Shown one piece after another: positions 32,398-42,100 of a stretch of DNA of 64,000 nt. This DNA comes from Nocardia miyunensis NBRC 108239. Lineage in GTDB: Bacteria; Actinomycetota; Actinomycetes; Mycobacteriales; Mycobacteriaceae. The position numbers and the translations under genes are program-made. Under the pieces are notes generated by a model that ran no database searches, was not told the DNA's origin, and was given only the letters and a program-made list of their open reading frames with translations. Within the stretch, counting starts at the first letter, position 1; each line of letters starts with the position of its first letter. Location of the stretch: positions 1-64,000 of the forward strand of contig NZ_BDBQ01000084.1 of assembly GCF_001613065.1 (NCBI RefSeq), read 5' to 3'.

Positions 32398-33847
32398 CGC
32401 CCAGATCGCCGATGACGGCGGTCGGGACCATCTGCGCCGCGGCCGGAGCCGTCACACCGAGCTGACCGTCCCGCGGTTTCGAATCACCGCCGCCCGTACC
32501 CGCCGACGGCGGCAGCGCCAGCCCCGCGGCGGGACCGGACTGACTGGGTGCGGGCTCCGAGGTGGCCGGGGCGGGGGTCGCCGGTTGCGGAACCGGTTTC
32601 GCCGTGGGCGCCGGTACGCTCGTGCCGGGTGACGCGGTGTCGCCGCTCGGCGCGGCGGTGCCGGGATCGGACGCACTCGAGTCCGAACCGCCCTGGTCCG
32701 GCGGGATGATCGAATGCGAGTTCTGCGCCGGCTGGGCCGTGGTGGACTGCGACCCGCCGAAATCGAACAGGCTCGAATCGGTGCCGCCGGTCCCGTCCGT
32801 GCCGCCGGTGCCATTGGTCCCGTCGGTTTTCGCCTTCGGATTGATCAGCTGCGGAATGGCCTGCTCGGCCACCTGCGCCGCGGTATCCACGGTGTGCGTG
32901 CCGACCTCGGCGATCTTATCGATCAGCTCGGTGCCGATATTGACCCCGGCGCTGATGGCCGAGGACCCCAGATCCACACCCGCCGCGATGAGCTGCTCCT
33001 GCAACTGCAACTGCGCGGCCGCGGCGGGATCGAGCTGGGGACCGGTGCCGGTGCCGTTCATGGAGAACGCGGGCGTGGTGCCGTTGAACGAACCGCCGTT
33101 GAACGAGGTGCCGTTGTACGAGTTACCGAGCAGGTTGGAGTCGTTCGAGAAATTGTTCGGCGTGTAGTCGCTCGAAGAGGTCGAGTGGTCGTTCGAATAG
33201 CTCGGGGTGCTGTCCCCGGAGAACTGGTCCGTGACCAGATCGACCGGCGTGGTGACCGTCAGCGGGCCCATCGCCCTCAATTTCGATGTGTGCGAGGCCA
33301 TTTCGGTCTTCGCGGTGTCGACCGCGGTGATGGCCGCGCGCAATGCCTGGCTGGCCCGGTTGATCACCGCATCGGTGTCGGGCGCGGCCTTGGCGTTGTT
33401 CAGGATGGTGCGCGCGTCGCGACGGAAATCGGCGATGATCGCGTCCACCTTCTGCGCGGCCCGGTAACTGGTGGACTGCGCATCGCCCAGCACCGCCAGA
33501 TACTGCGGGCCGCGATCGGAGATGTCACCGATCTGGGTCTGGGTGGTGCGCAACGCCGGAACGGCCGCATCCGCGCCGGGACCCGACCAGGTCGACTCCA
33601 GCACATGCATACCGTCGCGATGCGGAGCCTCGGTGTCGGCGGCCTGGGTGGACGAACTCGTCAGCGCCCGCACGATACTCGCGTCGGGGACGCTCACCCC
33701 GGTGCCCAGCGACTTGCGCAACGCAAGCATCGGCTGCACCAGACGCGCGATGATCGGCGGATCCACGCCGTCGGAGCTGGTCGTCGTCGCCGGATTCGTC
33801 ACGCGGGAGGGGATCGGCCGCCGCTTCAGCCCCGGAGCTCGCCTCAT
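32384..33847 (-). CDS. WXG-domain Ala/Pro/Ser-rich protein, Rv3439c-like
   Basis: A 487-residue protein. The N-terminal helical domain (about 55-200) contains ESTWSGPGADAAV with WXG at residues 87-89. A Ser/Asn-rich middle (repeats of NGTSFNGGSFNG) is followed by a short helical section (about 255-320), and a Pro/Ala/Thr-rich C-terminal third ends GDLGDDEI. By position before glmM and by size it matches what I recall as Rv3439c (Ala/Pro-rich, about 467 residues). It starts inside the stop of the small upstream gene (ATGA). Confidence 0.75.
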   Translation of the reverse strand: MRRAPGLKRRPIPSRVTNPATTTSSDGVDPPIIARLVQPMLALRKSLGTGVSVPDASIVRALTSSSTQAADTEAPHRDGMHVLESTWSGPGADAAVPALRTTQTQIGDISDRGPQYLAVLGDAQSTSYRAAQKVDAIIADFRRDARTILNNAKAAPDTDAVINRASQALRAAITAVDTAKTEMASHTSKLRAMGPLTVTTPVDLVTDQFSGDSTPSYSNDHSTSSSDYTPNNFSNDSNLLGNSYNGTSFNGGSFNGTTPAFSMNGTGTGPQLDPAAAAQLQLQEQLIAAGVDLGSSAISAGVNIGTELIDKIAEVGTHTVDTAAQVAEQAIPQLINPKAKTDGTNGTGGTDGTGGTDSSLFDFGGSQSTTAQPAQNSHSIIPPDQGGSDSSASDPGTAAPSGDTASPGTSVPAPTAKPVPQPATPAPATSEPAPSQSGPAAGLALPPSAGTGGGDSKPRDGQLGVTAPAAAQMVPTAVIGDLGDDEI

Positions 33848-34167
33848 ACCAGTGTCTCCCCGGTCTTGGCGATGGCGGACGCGGTGCCGGCATCGGAATC
33901 CTGCATATCGGAGGTGTAATCGCGCAGTACCTGCCCGTAGGCGTGGACCAGCTGGCCCGCCGTGGACAGCGCCTGCACATGCTGCGAGACCGCGGCCGTG
34001 AACTGCGCCGCGAACTCCGCTCCCACCAAACCCAGATCGGCCGAGAGCCGGTCAGGATTCACCGCGCCGCCCGCGGCGACGGCCGCGGAGGCCAACTGCT
34101 GCGAGACGTTGTCGGCAACGGTCTTGTAGGCGGCCATCGCCGCCGGATCCAGCTTCAGCGCGTCCAC
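33844..34167 (-). CDS. EspC-like small type VII protein, Rv3440c-like
   Basis: A 107-residue Ala-rich helical protein, VDALKLDPAAMAAYKTVAD at the start, of the EspC/DUF2580 type. The GTG start is preceded by GAGGGGGA. It is coupled by ATGA to the WXG protein and probably forms its secretion partner. In size and place it matches what I recall as Rv3440c. The backbone itself thus carried a small type VII pair next to the large accessory block. Confidence 0.75.
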   Translation of the reverse strand: MDALKLDPAAMAAYKTVADNVSQQLASAAVAAGGAVNPDRLSADLGLVGAEFAAQFTAAVSQHVQALSTAGQLVHAYGQVLRDYTSDMQDSDAGTASAIAKTGETLV

Positions 34168-34297
34168 TGTTCCCCCTCACGGAAATCAAGCTCTCGCTGT
34201 CGCATCATGAGTCGAGTCCACCATACTTGGCCCCGACCCGAAACGCTCTCCGATCACCCGATCACGCACCGGACAACCTGGTCGATTCGGTACGCGA

Positions 34298-35665
34298 TCA
34301 CACCGCGGCGACGCGTTTGGCCAGGTCATCGGCCAACTGACGGGCCCGATCGGGATCGGTCGCCTCGACCATCACTCGCACCAGTTGCTCGGTTCCGCTG
34401 GGGCGCAGCAGCACCCGGCCCGACTCGCCGAGGACACGCTCGGCCTCGAGCACCGCGTCGCGAACCTCGCCGGACTCGGCGACCGCGACCTTGTCCGCGA
34501 CCGGGACGTTCACCAGAACCTGCGGCACCGTCTCGACCACGGACGCGAGATCGGCCATGCTCCGGCCGGTTTCGGCCATGCGCGCCAGCAGGCGCAAACC
34601 GGTCAGCAGGCCGTCGCCGGTGGTGCCGAACTTCGGGAAGACCACGTGCCCGGACTGCTCGCCGCCCAGCGTGTACCCGCCGCGACGCAGCTCCTCGAGG
34701 ACGTAGCGGTCGCCGACCGCGGTGGTGCGCATCGTGATTCCCGCCTCCCGCATCGCGATGTGCAGGCCCAGATTGCTCATCACCGTGGTGACGAGCGTGT
34801 CGCGCGCGAGTTCGCCCGCCTCGCGCATACCCATCGCCAGCACCGCCATGATCGCGTCGCCGTCGACCACCGCGCCCGCGGCGTCCACGGCCAGGCAGCG
34901 GTCCGCGTCGCCGTCGTGCGCCAGGCCGAGATCCGCGCCGTGTTCGCGCACCGCGTCGCGGATCGCGTCCAGATGGGTGGAGCCGCAACGGTCGTTGATG
35001 TTCAGGCCGTTGGGCTCGGCGTTGATGGCGATCACCCGCGCGCCCGCCTCCCGATAGGCCGCCGGGCCGACGTCGGAGGCGGCGCCGTGCGCGCAGTCCA
35101 CCACGACGGTCAGGCCGTTCAGGTCGCGGCCGGTCGCCTCCACCAGATGCTCGACATAGCGTTCGTGCATCCCGGCCTGGCTGTAGTGCTCCTCGACCCG
35201 GCCGTCGATCCCGGACAGGCTCAGCACCCGGCCGATCCCGGCGCCGGTGGGCCGCAGGAAATCACGCTCGGCCACCAACTCCGCGATGCGGTCCTCGATC
35301 GCGTCGTCGAGTTTGTGGCCGCCCGCGGCGAAGATCTTGATTCCGTTGTCGGGCATGGGATTGTGCGAGGCGGAGATCATCACGCCCAGGCACGCGTCGT
35401 AGGTCGCGGTCAGATAGGCCACCGCGGGCGTGGGCAGCACGCCGACCGACACCACGTCCACCCCGGCGGAGGTCAGGCCCGCGATCACCGCGGCCTCGAG
35501 CATCTCGCCGCTGGCCCGCGGGTCACGGCCCACCACCGCCGTCGGACGCGACTTGCCGCGGCTGAGCACCTGGGCCGCCGCGGCCGAAACATGCAGTGCC
35601 AGTTCCGGACCCAGCGAACCGTTGGCCAGCCCCCGAACTCCGTCGGTGCCGAACAAACGTCCCAT
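34298..35665 (-). CDS. glmM: Phosphoglucosamine mutase
   Basis: A 455-residue cytoplasmic enzyme converting glucosamine-6-phosphate into glucosamine-1-phosphate, the step after GlmS. It begins MGRLFGTDGVRG, has the phosphoserine loop MISASHNPMPDNG, the metal-binding DGDADRCL and the C-terminal phosphate-binding RPSGTEQLVRVM. ATG at 35665 is chosen; a TTG two codons upstream is less likely. It lies downstream of rplM-rpsI on the same strand, as in mycobacteria. Confidence 0.97.
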   Translation of the reverse strand: MGRLFGTDGVRGLANGSLGPELALHVSAAAAQVLSRGKSRPTAVVGRDPRASGEMLEAAVIAGLTSAGVDVVSVGVLPTPAVAYLTATYDACLGVMISASHNPMPDNGIKIFAAGGHKLDDAIEDRIAELVAERDFLRPTGAGIGRVLSLSGIDGRVEEHYSQAGMHERYVEHLVEATGRDLNGLTVVVDCAHGAASDVGPAAYREAGARVIAINAEPNGLNINDRCGSTHLDAIRDAVREHGADLGLAHDGDADRCLAVDAAGAVVDGDAIMAVLAMGMREAGELARDTLVTTVMSNLGLHIAMREAGITMRTTAVGDRYVLEELRRGGYTLGGEQSGHVVFPKFGTTGDGLLTGLRLLARMAETGRSMADLASVVETVPQVLVNVPVADKVAVAESGEVRDAVLEAERVLGESGRVLLRPSGTEQLVRVMVEATDPDRARQLADDLAKRVAAV

Positions 35666-35741
35666 TTCCAATGCCCCTCAATGTCTGATTACGGCATCCG
35701 GTGCACCCGCGTGGGGATTCAGCGGAACCGTTGTCGATACA

Positions 35742-35801
35742 GCACGAGAGCAGGCACCCGATCCGATCGCGGACAATCGGATCGGGTGCCTGCTCTCGTG
35801 C
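35742..35801. repeat. Perfect 26-bp inverted repeat between rpsI and glmM
   Basis: Arms 35742-35767 and 35776-35801 are exact reverse complements and are separated by 8 bases (CGCGGACA). Each arm starts or ends with GCACGAGAGCAGGC. The structure lies 77 bases upstream of the glmM start. Such a long perfect hairpin could terminate the ribosomal protein transcript or be the trace of a mobile element. No T-tract is seen on either side. Confidence 0.75.
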
Positions 35802-35924
35802 GGGTGCCGAGTCGACCGTACTCCCGATTCTCCCCACCCGGGGAGCCGGACCCGGGCCTCCGCGCACACCGCGAACTCACGGCCCGTCTTGCCGTGGCCA
35901 CGAACCATCACGGCAACAAGCCAG

Positions 35925-35957
35925 TTCGCGGCCCGTCTCGCCGTTCGGACGCGTGGC
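35925..35957. repeat. Partial copy of the 92-bp structured repeat
   Basis: These 33 bases are identical to the first 33 bases of the element at 36027-36118, exactly 102 bases away, but the right arm is missing. A weaker relative precedes it at about 35873-35917. It is probably a truncated or duplicated half of the element. Confidence 0.7.
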
Positions 35958-36026
35958 TACGAAGGCCGACAAGCACCCCGAACGCTCACCCAGGCCCGCC
36001 CACCCGGATAAACGCCAACCCGAAGG

Positions 36027-36118
36027 TTCGCGGCCCGTCTCGCCGTTCGGACGCGTGGCGGGTGCGAGGAACGAGTGCCCGACACGGGGCCGAACGGCGA
36101 GACTCAGGGGGCCGCGAA
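36027..36118. repeat. 92-bp structured intergenic repeat, copy 1
   Basis: Outer arms TTCGCGGCC and GGCCGCGAA and inner arms GTCTCGCCGTTCGG and CCGAACGGCGAGAC enclose a loop with GCGGGTGCGAGGAACGAG. It lies just downstream of the rpsI stop. Copy 2 at 44113-44204 has the same length, the same loop and compensatory changes in the stems. The flank towards rpsI reads GCCTCCGCTCCGCTCCGGCG on the minus strand and is shared too. Confidence 0.8.
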
Positions 36119-36153
36119 CACGCCGGAGCGGAGCGGAGGCCAAAAATAGAGCC

Positions 36154-36696
36154 TCAGCGCTTCGAGTACTGCGGAGCCTTGCGGGCCTTCTTGAGACCGT
36201 ACTTCTTACGCTCGGTCGCACGCGGGTCACGCGTGAGGAATCCGGCCCGCTTCAGGGCGGGACGATCCTCGGGGGTGACCTCGATCAGTGCCCGGGCGAT
36301 CGCCAGGCGCAGCGCACCGGCCTGACCCGACGGGCCGCCGCCGACCAGGCGTGCGTGCACGTCGAACGCCTCGGTCCGCTCGACGGTGACCAGCGGGGAC
36401 TTGACCAGCTGCTGGTGCACCTTGTTCGGGAAGTAGTCCTCGATGGGACGGCCGTTGAGCACGAACTGGCCGGTACCGGGCAGCAGACGCACCCGGACCA
36501 CGGCCTCCTTGCGGCGGCCGACGGTCTGCACGGGACGGTCGATCACGATCGGGGCGACCGAGACGGACTCCTCGTAGGACTCCTCGTAGCCCGCGCCCTC
36601 GTCGACGATCTCGACCGCGGCGTCCTCGGCCGGGGTCTCCTCGACCGCGGCGTCCTCGGCCACGTAGTCCTCGTTGAATTCCTCAGGAGCGGTCAC
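36154..36696 (-). CDS. rpsI: 30S ribosomal protein S9 with acidic N-terminal extension
   Basis: A 180-residue ribosomal protein. The C-terminal 130 residues are the S9 fold with GRRKEAVVRVRLLPG, NGRPIEDYF and the terminal RKAPQYSKR that reaches the P-site tRNA. The first 45 residues are very acidic (EDAAVEETPAEDAAVE), as in other high-GC actinobacteria. A GTG start overlaps the rplM stop (GTGA), the conserved rplM-rpsI pair. Confidence 0.97.
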   Translation of the reverse strand: MTAPEEFNEDYVAEDAAVEETPAEDAAVEIVDEGAGYEESYEESVSVAPIVIDRPVQTVGRRKEAVVRVRLLPGTGQFVLNGRPIEDYFPNKVHQQLVKSPLVTVERTEAFDVHARLVGGGPSGQAGALRLAIARALIEVTPEDRPALKRAGFLTRDPRATERKKYGLKKARKAPQYSKR

Positions 36697-37136
36697 TGGG
36701 CCACCTGCTTGATCTCGAACGGAATGGGCTGCTGGGCCGCGTGCGGATGCGACGGGCCGCCGTAGACCTTGAGCTTGCCGGCGATCTTGTTGCCGAGCTT
36801 GTTCTTCGGGATCATGCCCTTCACGGCGCGCTCCACGACCCGCTCGGGACGAGTGTCGAGCAGCTGCCCGACAGACCGGGACTTCAGGCCGCCCGGGAAC
36901 CCGGAGTGGGTGTACAGGTTCTTGTCCTGCCGCTTGTTACCGGAGACGGCAACCTTGTCGGCGTTGATGATGATGACGAAATCGCCACCATCCACGTTGG
37001 GGGCGTAGGTCGGCTTGTTCTTGCCGCGCAGCAGATTCGCTGCCTGCACGGCAAGGCGTCCGAGCACTACGTCAGTGGCGTCGATGACGTACCACTGGCG
37101 GGTGACGTCACCCGCCTTCGGGCTGTACGTAGGCAC
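36693..37136 (-). CDS. rplM: 50S ribosomal protein L13
   Basis: A 147-residue ribosomal protein, the usual length. It begins VPTYSPKAGDVTRQWYVIDA and has VVLGRLA, NAD-KVAVSGNK and the C-terminal KLKVYGGPSHPHAAQQP. The GTG at 37136 follows AGGGAAG. It is co-transcribed with rpsI. Confidence 0.97.
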   Translation of the reverse strand: MPTYSPKAGDVTRQWYVIDATDVVLGRLAVQAANLLRGKNKPTYAPNVDGGDFVIIINADKVAVSGNKRQDKNLYTHSGFPGGLKSRSVGQLLDTRPERVVERAVKGMIPKNKLGNKIAGKLKVYGGPSHPHAAQQPIPFEIKQVAQ

Positions 37137-37350
37137 AGTTCTTCCCTGTCTGTCGTGGTGTTCTACCGGCCCGGCGAACGATCGAGTGACCCCGGCGGCC
37201 AGCGGAGACCCGGGACTCGTGGCACGACGCGAACAAATCGCGACGTATCGCACGCCAGCGGGCAACGATACCAGTCGGACATCGTGCGCCCGAAATCGGA
37301 CCTGTGGCGTCCACCTGCGCGAACGCCCACCCGCACGAAAAGGCCCGGGC

Positions 37351-39093
37351 TCAGACGTGCAGTGGCGGACCCTGATCGAGATCATCCGGCACGGTCGGCA
37401 CGAGATAGTGCAGGTTGTCGATGCCGAACCGGGCGCAGCCCTCGACCTGCTCAACACCCGGGCCCGGTTCCGTGCTGGCATTCGGAATCCCCGGACAGTC
37501 CTGCGGCGCCCCGGCCGGTTCGACGGACGCGATCACCAGATCCGTCGCCGACCGCCCCCCGGCCGCGCTCGCGCCGCCCGACCGGCTCGCACCGCCCGGA
37601 TCCACGCCGACGTGTACCGCCAGCGCCGCCAGCGCCACCGCGCCCACGATCGTCGGAGCGCCGAACAGGTTGTCCTTCACCTTGTTCCACACCCGGCCGG
37701 ACTGCTCGGCCGTACCCTGCGGCTCGGCCGACGGCTCGGGATGACGCGCCCGCGGACCGGCCGGTTCGCCGTCGGAACTCATTTTCGTCGTCTGCATCGT
37801 GTCGGCCGGGGAACCCGGCGGCCTCGTCATCCGGCCGCCCATCGCGGGAACGCCCGGATGCACGTTCGACACCTGATCGCGCACGACGACGGTGGTCTGC
37901 TCGCCCTCCTCGGGCGCCGCGTGCCGCGGGCCCTGCTGACCCGGACGCGCACTCGTGAGTTGCCCCGCCCGCTCCGGACCACGCCAGCCGTGCCGCCCGC
38001 CCTCGGATGCGGCGGACTCCTCCTCGGCCTGGGCCGAATTCACCACGCCGTGCCCGCCCGTCGAGCCGGAATATCCGCCCGCCGGATTGCCCGGGGCGGG
38101 TCCGCCACCCTGCTGACCGGGATTGACCGCACGACCCTGGTCCGGACGCGGCGGGGTCGCCGCCTGTCCGGGCCCCTGCGGTACCGGGCCCGGACCCCCG
38201 GGGCGTGCGGGTTCGGGCCCATAGCCCTGATCGGGCTCCTCGTCGGCGTATTCGCTGTCGGTGACCAGCAGGTGCGCCGCGCCCAGCACCAGCGCGTGCA
38301 TCGGATGGTCGGCCACGTGTAAGCGATGACCGAGATGATTCTGGAACGCCAGCCGTAACGCGTCGTTGAAGCAGACGTTGCCGGACAGCAGCACCCTCGA
38401 GGTGTCCGCGCCGATCGAACGGGCCGCGGCCATCACCTCGATCACCACGTTGTCGGCGTGATGCGCGTCGCGCATGGCATCGGGTGCGATCGGCACGCCG
38501 ACCGACTCGGTGGGCCGCTCGTCGTCGCCGTTCACCGAGACGACCAGGCACATCCGGCCGTCGGAGTAGACGCCGGTCGCGCTGGTGGCCCGGCCGCCGG
38601 CATCGGGCGGGCGGACCAGGCCGATGGCGCGCACGTAGCCCGATAACGCCACCGATTCGGGCAGCGGCTCGCTCGTCACGTCCAATTCCTCGACCAGCCG
38701 GGCGTATTCGTCGATCTTCTCGTCGGGCCAGTCGTCCGGATACGGCAGCGCGATGACGTCCGGCTTGCCGCGCACGTATTTACCGATGGCGGCCAGCGGG
38801 TTGTACAGCCGTGCCCGGAACACCAGTTCCGAGGGCCAGGTCGCGCCCGCGATGCGGATCTGCTTGTGGCCGATGATGTCCCGCACGTCGGCCACGGCGA
38901 TACCCAGATCCGAACGCCCCCGGTCGGCGCCCGCGGTATGCAGGCGACCGGACGCGTCCGCCAGCAGATACGCGGGCGGCGTGTATGTGCCTTCCACCTG
39001 GACCGGGCGGATCGGCGTACCACCGCCGCCGCCGGCCACGGACACCACATCCCATCCGAGATGTACCGCCCCAACTCGAGCCGTCACACGCAC
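37351..39093 (-). CDS. Hsp70/actin-fold-like protein with C-terminal membrane anchor
   Basis: A 580-residue protein. The N-terminal 300 residues follow the order of an Hsp70 ATPase lobe in degenerate form: GWDVVSVAGGGG (phosphate-1 place), ALPYPDDWPDEKIDEY, ESVALSGYVRAIG (adenosine-side hinge), SRVLLSGNVCFNDAL and ALVLGAAHLL. A long Pro/Gly-rich linker (about 305-465) precedes one transmembrane helix (TIVGAVALAALAVHVGV, about 480) and a short outer domain with paired cysteines. Nucleotide binding is uncertain because key residues are changed. In M. tuberculosis the ESX-4-associated Rv3446c lies near rplM; a relation is plausible but not proven. Confidence 0.6.
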   Translation of the reverse strand: MRVTARVGAVHLGWDVVSVAGGGGGTPIRPVQVEGTYTPPAYLLADASGRLHTAGADRGRSDLGIAVADVRDIIGHKQIRIAGATWPSELVFRARLYNPLAAIGKYVRGKPDVIALPYPDDWPDEKIDEYARLVEELDVTSEPLPESVALSGYVRAIGLVRPPDAGGRATSATGVYSDGRMCLVVSVNGDDERPTESVGVPIAPDAMRDAHHADNVVIEVMAAARSIGADTSRVLLSGNVCFNDALRLAFQNHLGHRLHVADHPMHALVLGAAHLLVTDSEYADEEPDQGYGPEPARPGGPGPVPQGPGQAATPPRPDQGRAVNPGQQGGGPAPGNPAGGYSGSTGGHGVVNSAQAEEESAASEGGRHGWRGPERAGQLTSARPGQQGPRHAAPEEGEQTTVVVRDQVSNVHPGVPAMGGRMTRPPGSPADTMQTTKMSSDGEPAGPRARHPEPSAEPQGTAEQSGRVWNKVKDNLFGAPTIVGAVALAALAVHVGVDPGGASRSGGASAAGGRSATDLVIASVEPAGAPQDCPGIPNASTEPGPGVEQVEGCARFGIDNLHYLVPTVPDDLDQGPPLHV

Positions 39094-39196
39094 AAGTGTG
39101 CCTTCTTCTTCGGCGACACGCGCGACCGGGCGGGTTTATTGCCTGGTCGCCGCAGTTTCGCGGGATGCGGACAACAACAACTGACGTTCATACCGT

Positions 39197-42100
39197 TCAC
39201 GCCGAGGACTTCTTCAGCCGCAGCCGCCACCACGTGAGGATCGTGAGGACCAGGGTGAGCGCGGCCAGCATGCCGATGTCGAGCCACCAGACGTGCGAGG
39301 TGTGCTTCCACAGCGTATCGGTGGCCGCACTACTGTCGAGCGGATTCAACGCGGGCATGTTCACCGTCGAGGATCCCGCGGCGAATCCCCATCGCGCGGG
39401 GAACAGCCAGGCGACCTGCTGAAGTACGACGCGATTGGTCACCGGGATCACGCCGCCGGCCATCACCAGCTGGACCATGATCACCACCACCAGCAGCGGC
39501 ATCACCTGCTCGTTCGATCTCGCGACGGACGAGAGCGCCAGACCGATCAGCACACAGGCGATCGCGGTGGCCGCGATGTCCACGTACAGCTCCACGTTGC
39601 CCGATGGGATCAGCGTGCCGTGGCCGGGCTGCTTCTTGCCGATCAGCACGATCCCCACCATCACCGCGGATTGCAGCAGCGCCGCGAAACCGAAGATGGC
39701 GACCTTGGCCATCAGATACGACCACGGCCGCAGCCCGACCGCGCGTTCCCGATGGAAGATCGCCCGTTCGGCGACCAGGTCGCGCACGGTGAGCGTGGAT
39801 CCCATGAAGCACGCGCCCAGGATCAGGACCACCAGCAGCTGTTCGCTCTCCCGGCCGCCGTCGGGGACGAACATGATGCTGCCCTTCCCATCGCTCACCT
39901 GGGACAGCGGGCCGATGGCCAGGCCGTTGGTGCCGGGCACCACCAGTGAGAGCCCACCCAGTACGAACGGCAGCAGCACCAGGAATATCAGATACCCGCG
40001 GTCGGCCAGGATCAGCCGGAACTGCCGCCGCGACAACGTCGAGAACTGTTTGCGCGCACTGGATTTCGGCGGCTTGCCCTGATCGCCGCGCGGTGCGGGC
40101 GGCGGCGGGGGCGGTACCGCGGCCTGTTTGGCGCGGTAGTTCGCGAAGGCGCGATCGGGATCCGCGGCGACCTGCGCGAAGATCTCCGCCCAGTCGCTGG
40201 TGCCCAGGAACGCGCCTACCCCGCCCGGATGACCGAAGTACGCGGTCTTACCGCCGGGCGCGAGCAGCAGCACCTGATCGCACATGTCCAGGCAGGCCAC
40301 CGAGTGGGTGACCACGATGACGGTGCGACCGGCGTCGGCCAGTTCCCGCAGCATGGTCATGACCTGGCGGTCCAGCGCCGGATCCAGGCCCGAGGTCGGC
40401 TCGTCGAGCAGCAGCAGGGCCGGGCCGGTGAGCAGTTCCAGCGCCACCGAGGCGCGTTTGCGCTGACCGCCGGAGAGTTTGTCGACGCGCGTGTCGGCGT
40501 GTTCGGTGAGCGAAAGTTCTTGCAGCACACCGTCGATGACCTCGCGACGGTCCGCCTTGGAGGTGTCCGGCGGCAGTCGCAGCTCGGCGGCGTAGCCGAG
40601 GGCCTGCCGCACGGTGAGCTGACGGTGCAGCACGTCGTCCTGCGGGACCATGCCGATACGACTGCGCATGGCCTCGTATTCCGCGTGCAGGTCGCGGCCC
40701 TCGAAGGTGACCACGCCCGCGGACGGATGCGTCGCTCCGGCAATGAGTTTGGACAGCGTGGACTTGCCCGCACCGGAGGGGCCGATCAGCGCGGTCAGGG
40801 TGCCGCGCCCGGCCTGCATGTTCACATCGACCAGCAACTGCTTGTTGCCCTCGACGGTGAAGCCGACCCCGTGCACGTCCAGGCCCTGCTCGGTGACCGG
40901 CTTCTGGCGCACGACGAGCGTGCCCTCCTGCACCAGGAAGTCGATGTTGCCGATCGTGACGATGTCCCGCTCGCGCAGGGCGACCCGCTGTTCGCGGCGG
41001 CCGTTGACGAAGGTGCCGTTGGCCGAGCCGACGTCCTCGATGACCAGCCCCTCGGGCCCCTGCACCAGGCGCGCGTGCCGGCGCGAGGCCAGCGGATCGT
41101 TCACCACGATCTCGTTGTCGCTGGTGCGGCCGATGTTCAAGCCGCCCGCGGGAATTCGGTCCGCGCGGGCGAAGGGCGCGCTGGATACCGAGGTGCGCAC
41201 CGGCGGCGGCCGCATCGACGCGTCGGCCTTCGCGGTCATACTGGTATTGGCCGCCGCGGCTTGCCGCGCGGGAGCCGATTGCTGTGGCGGAGCCGATTGC
41301 TGCAACGGAACCGGCTGCTGCGGCGAGACCGATTGTTGTTGCGACGGAACCGCTTGCTGCGATGGAACCTGCTGCTGCGGAGGAACCGGCTGCTGCGGGG
41401 GAACCGAACGCTGCGGAGAGACCTGCTGCTGCGGCGAAACCTGTTGCTGCGGAGGCAGATTCGACCGATCGACCGGCGGACGCTGCGGCGCAGCCGGGGG
41501 TGGCTGCGGATTCTGCTGCGGCGGCGCAACCGGCTGCTGCGGTGAAACCGGCTGCTGCGGAGAGACCGGCTGCTTCGGCGAAATCTGTTGCTGTGGAGGC
41601 AGATTCGACCGGTCGACCAACGGACGCTGCGGCGCACCCTGGGGTGGCTGCGGATTCTGCTGCGGCGGCGTCATCGGACGTTGTGGCGGGGCCGGTTGCT
41701 GCTGCAACGGACCGGACCGGCCCTGCGGCGAAACCCCTCGAGCCTGTGGCGGAACGGCGGGAGCCTGCGGCGGGGTGGGCGGACGCTGCGGCGCAACCGC
41801 CTGTCCCTGCGGCGGCGGAGCCGGTGGACGTTGCGGCGGCACCGGCTGACGCTGCTGCGCGGGCGGCTGCGGCGGCATCGGCGGACGTTGCGGCGGAATC
41901 GCCTGCCCCACCTGCGGCGACGCCATCTGCCCCGGCACCGGCGGCACCCCCTGCGGCGGCATCGGCGCAATGGGACGCGCCCCGGACTGCCGATCCTGCG
42001 GCCCGGGTCCCGGCCGCTGCTGCGGACGCTGCCCCACCTGCGGCGTCAGTTGCAGCAGCGGCCCGGTGACCGCGTCGCCCAGCCGCACCTGCATCGGCCG

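Noticed and set aside
40950..42060. A CRISPR-like series of short repeats.
   Set aside because: The repeats are in-frame codons for Pro and Gln in the linker of the FHA-ABC transporter, with no spacers of constant length.
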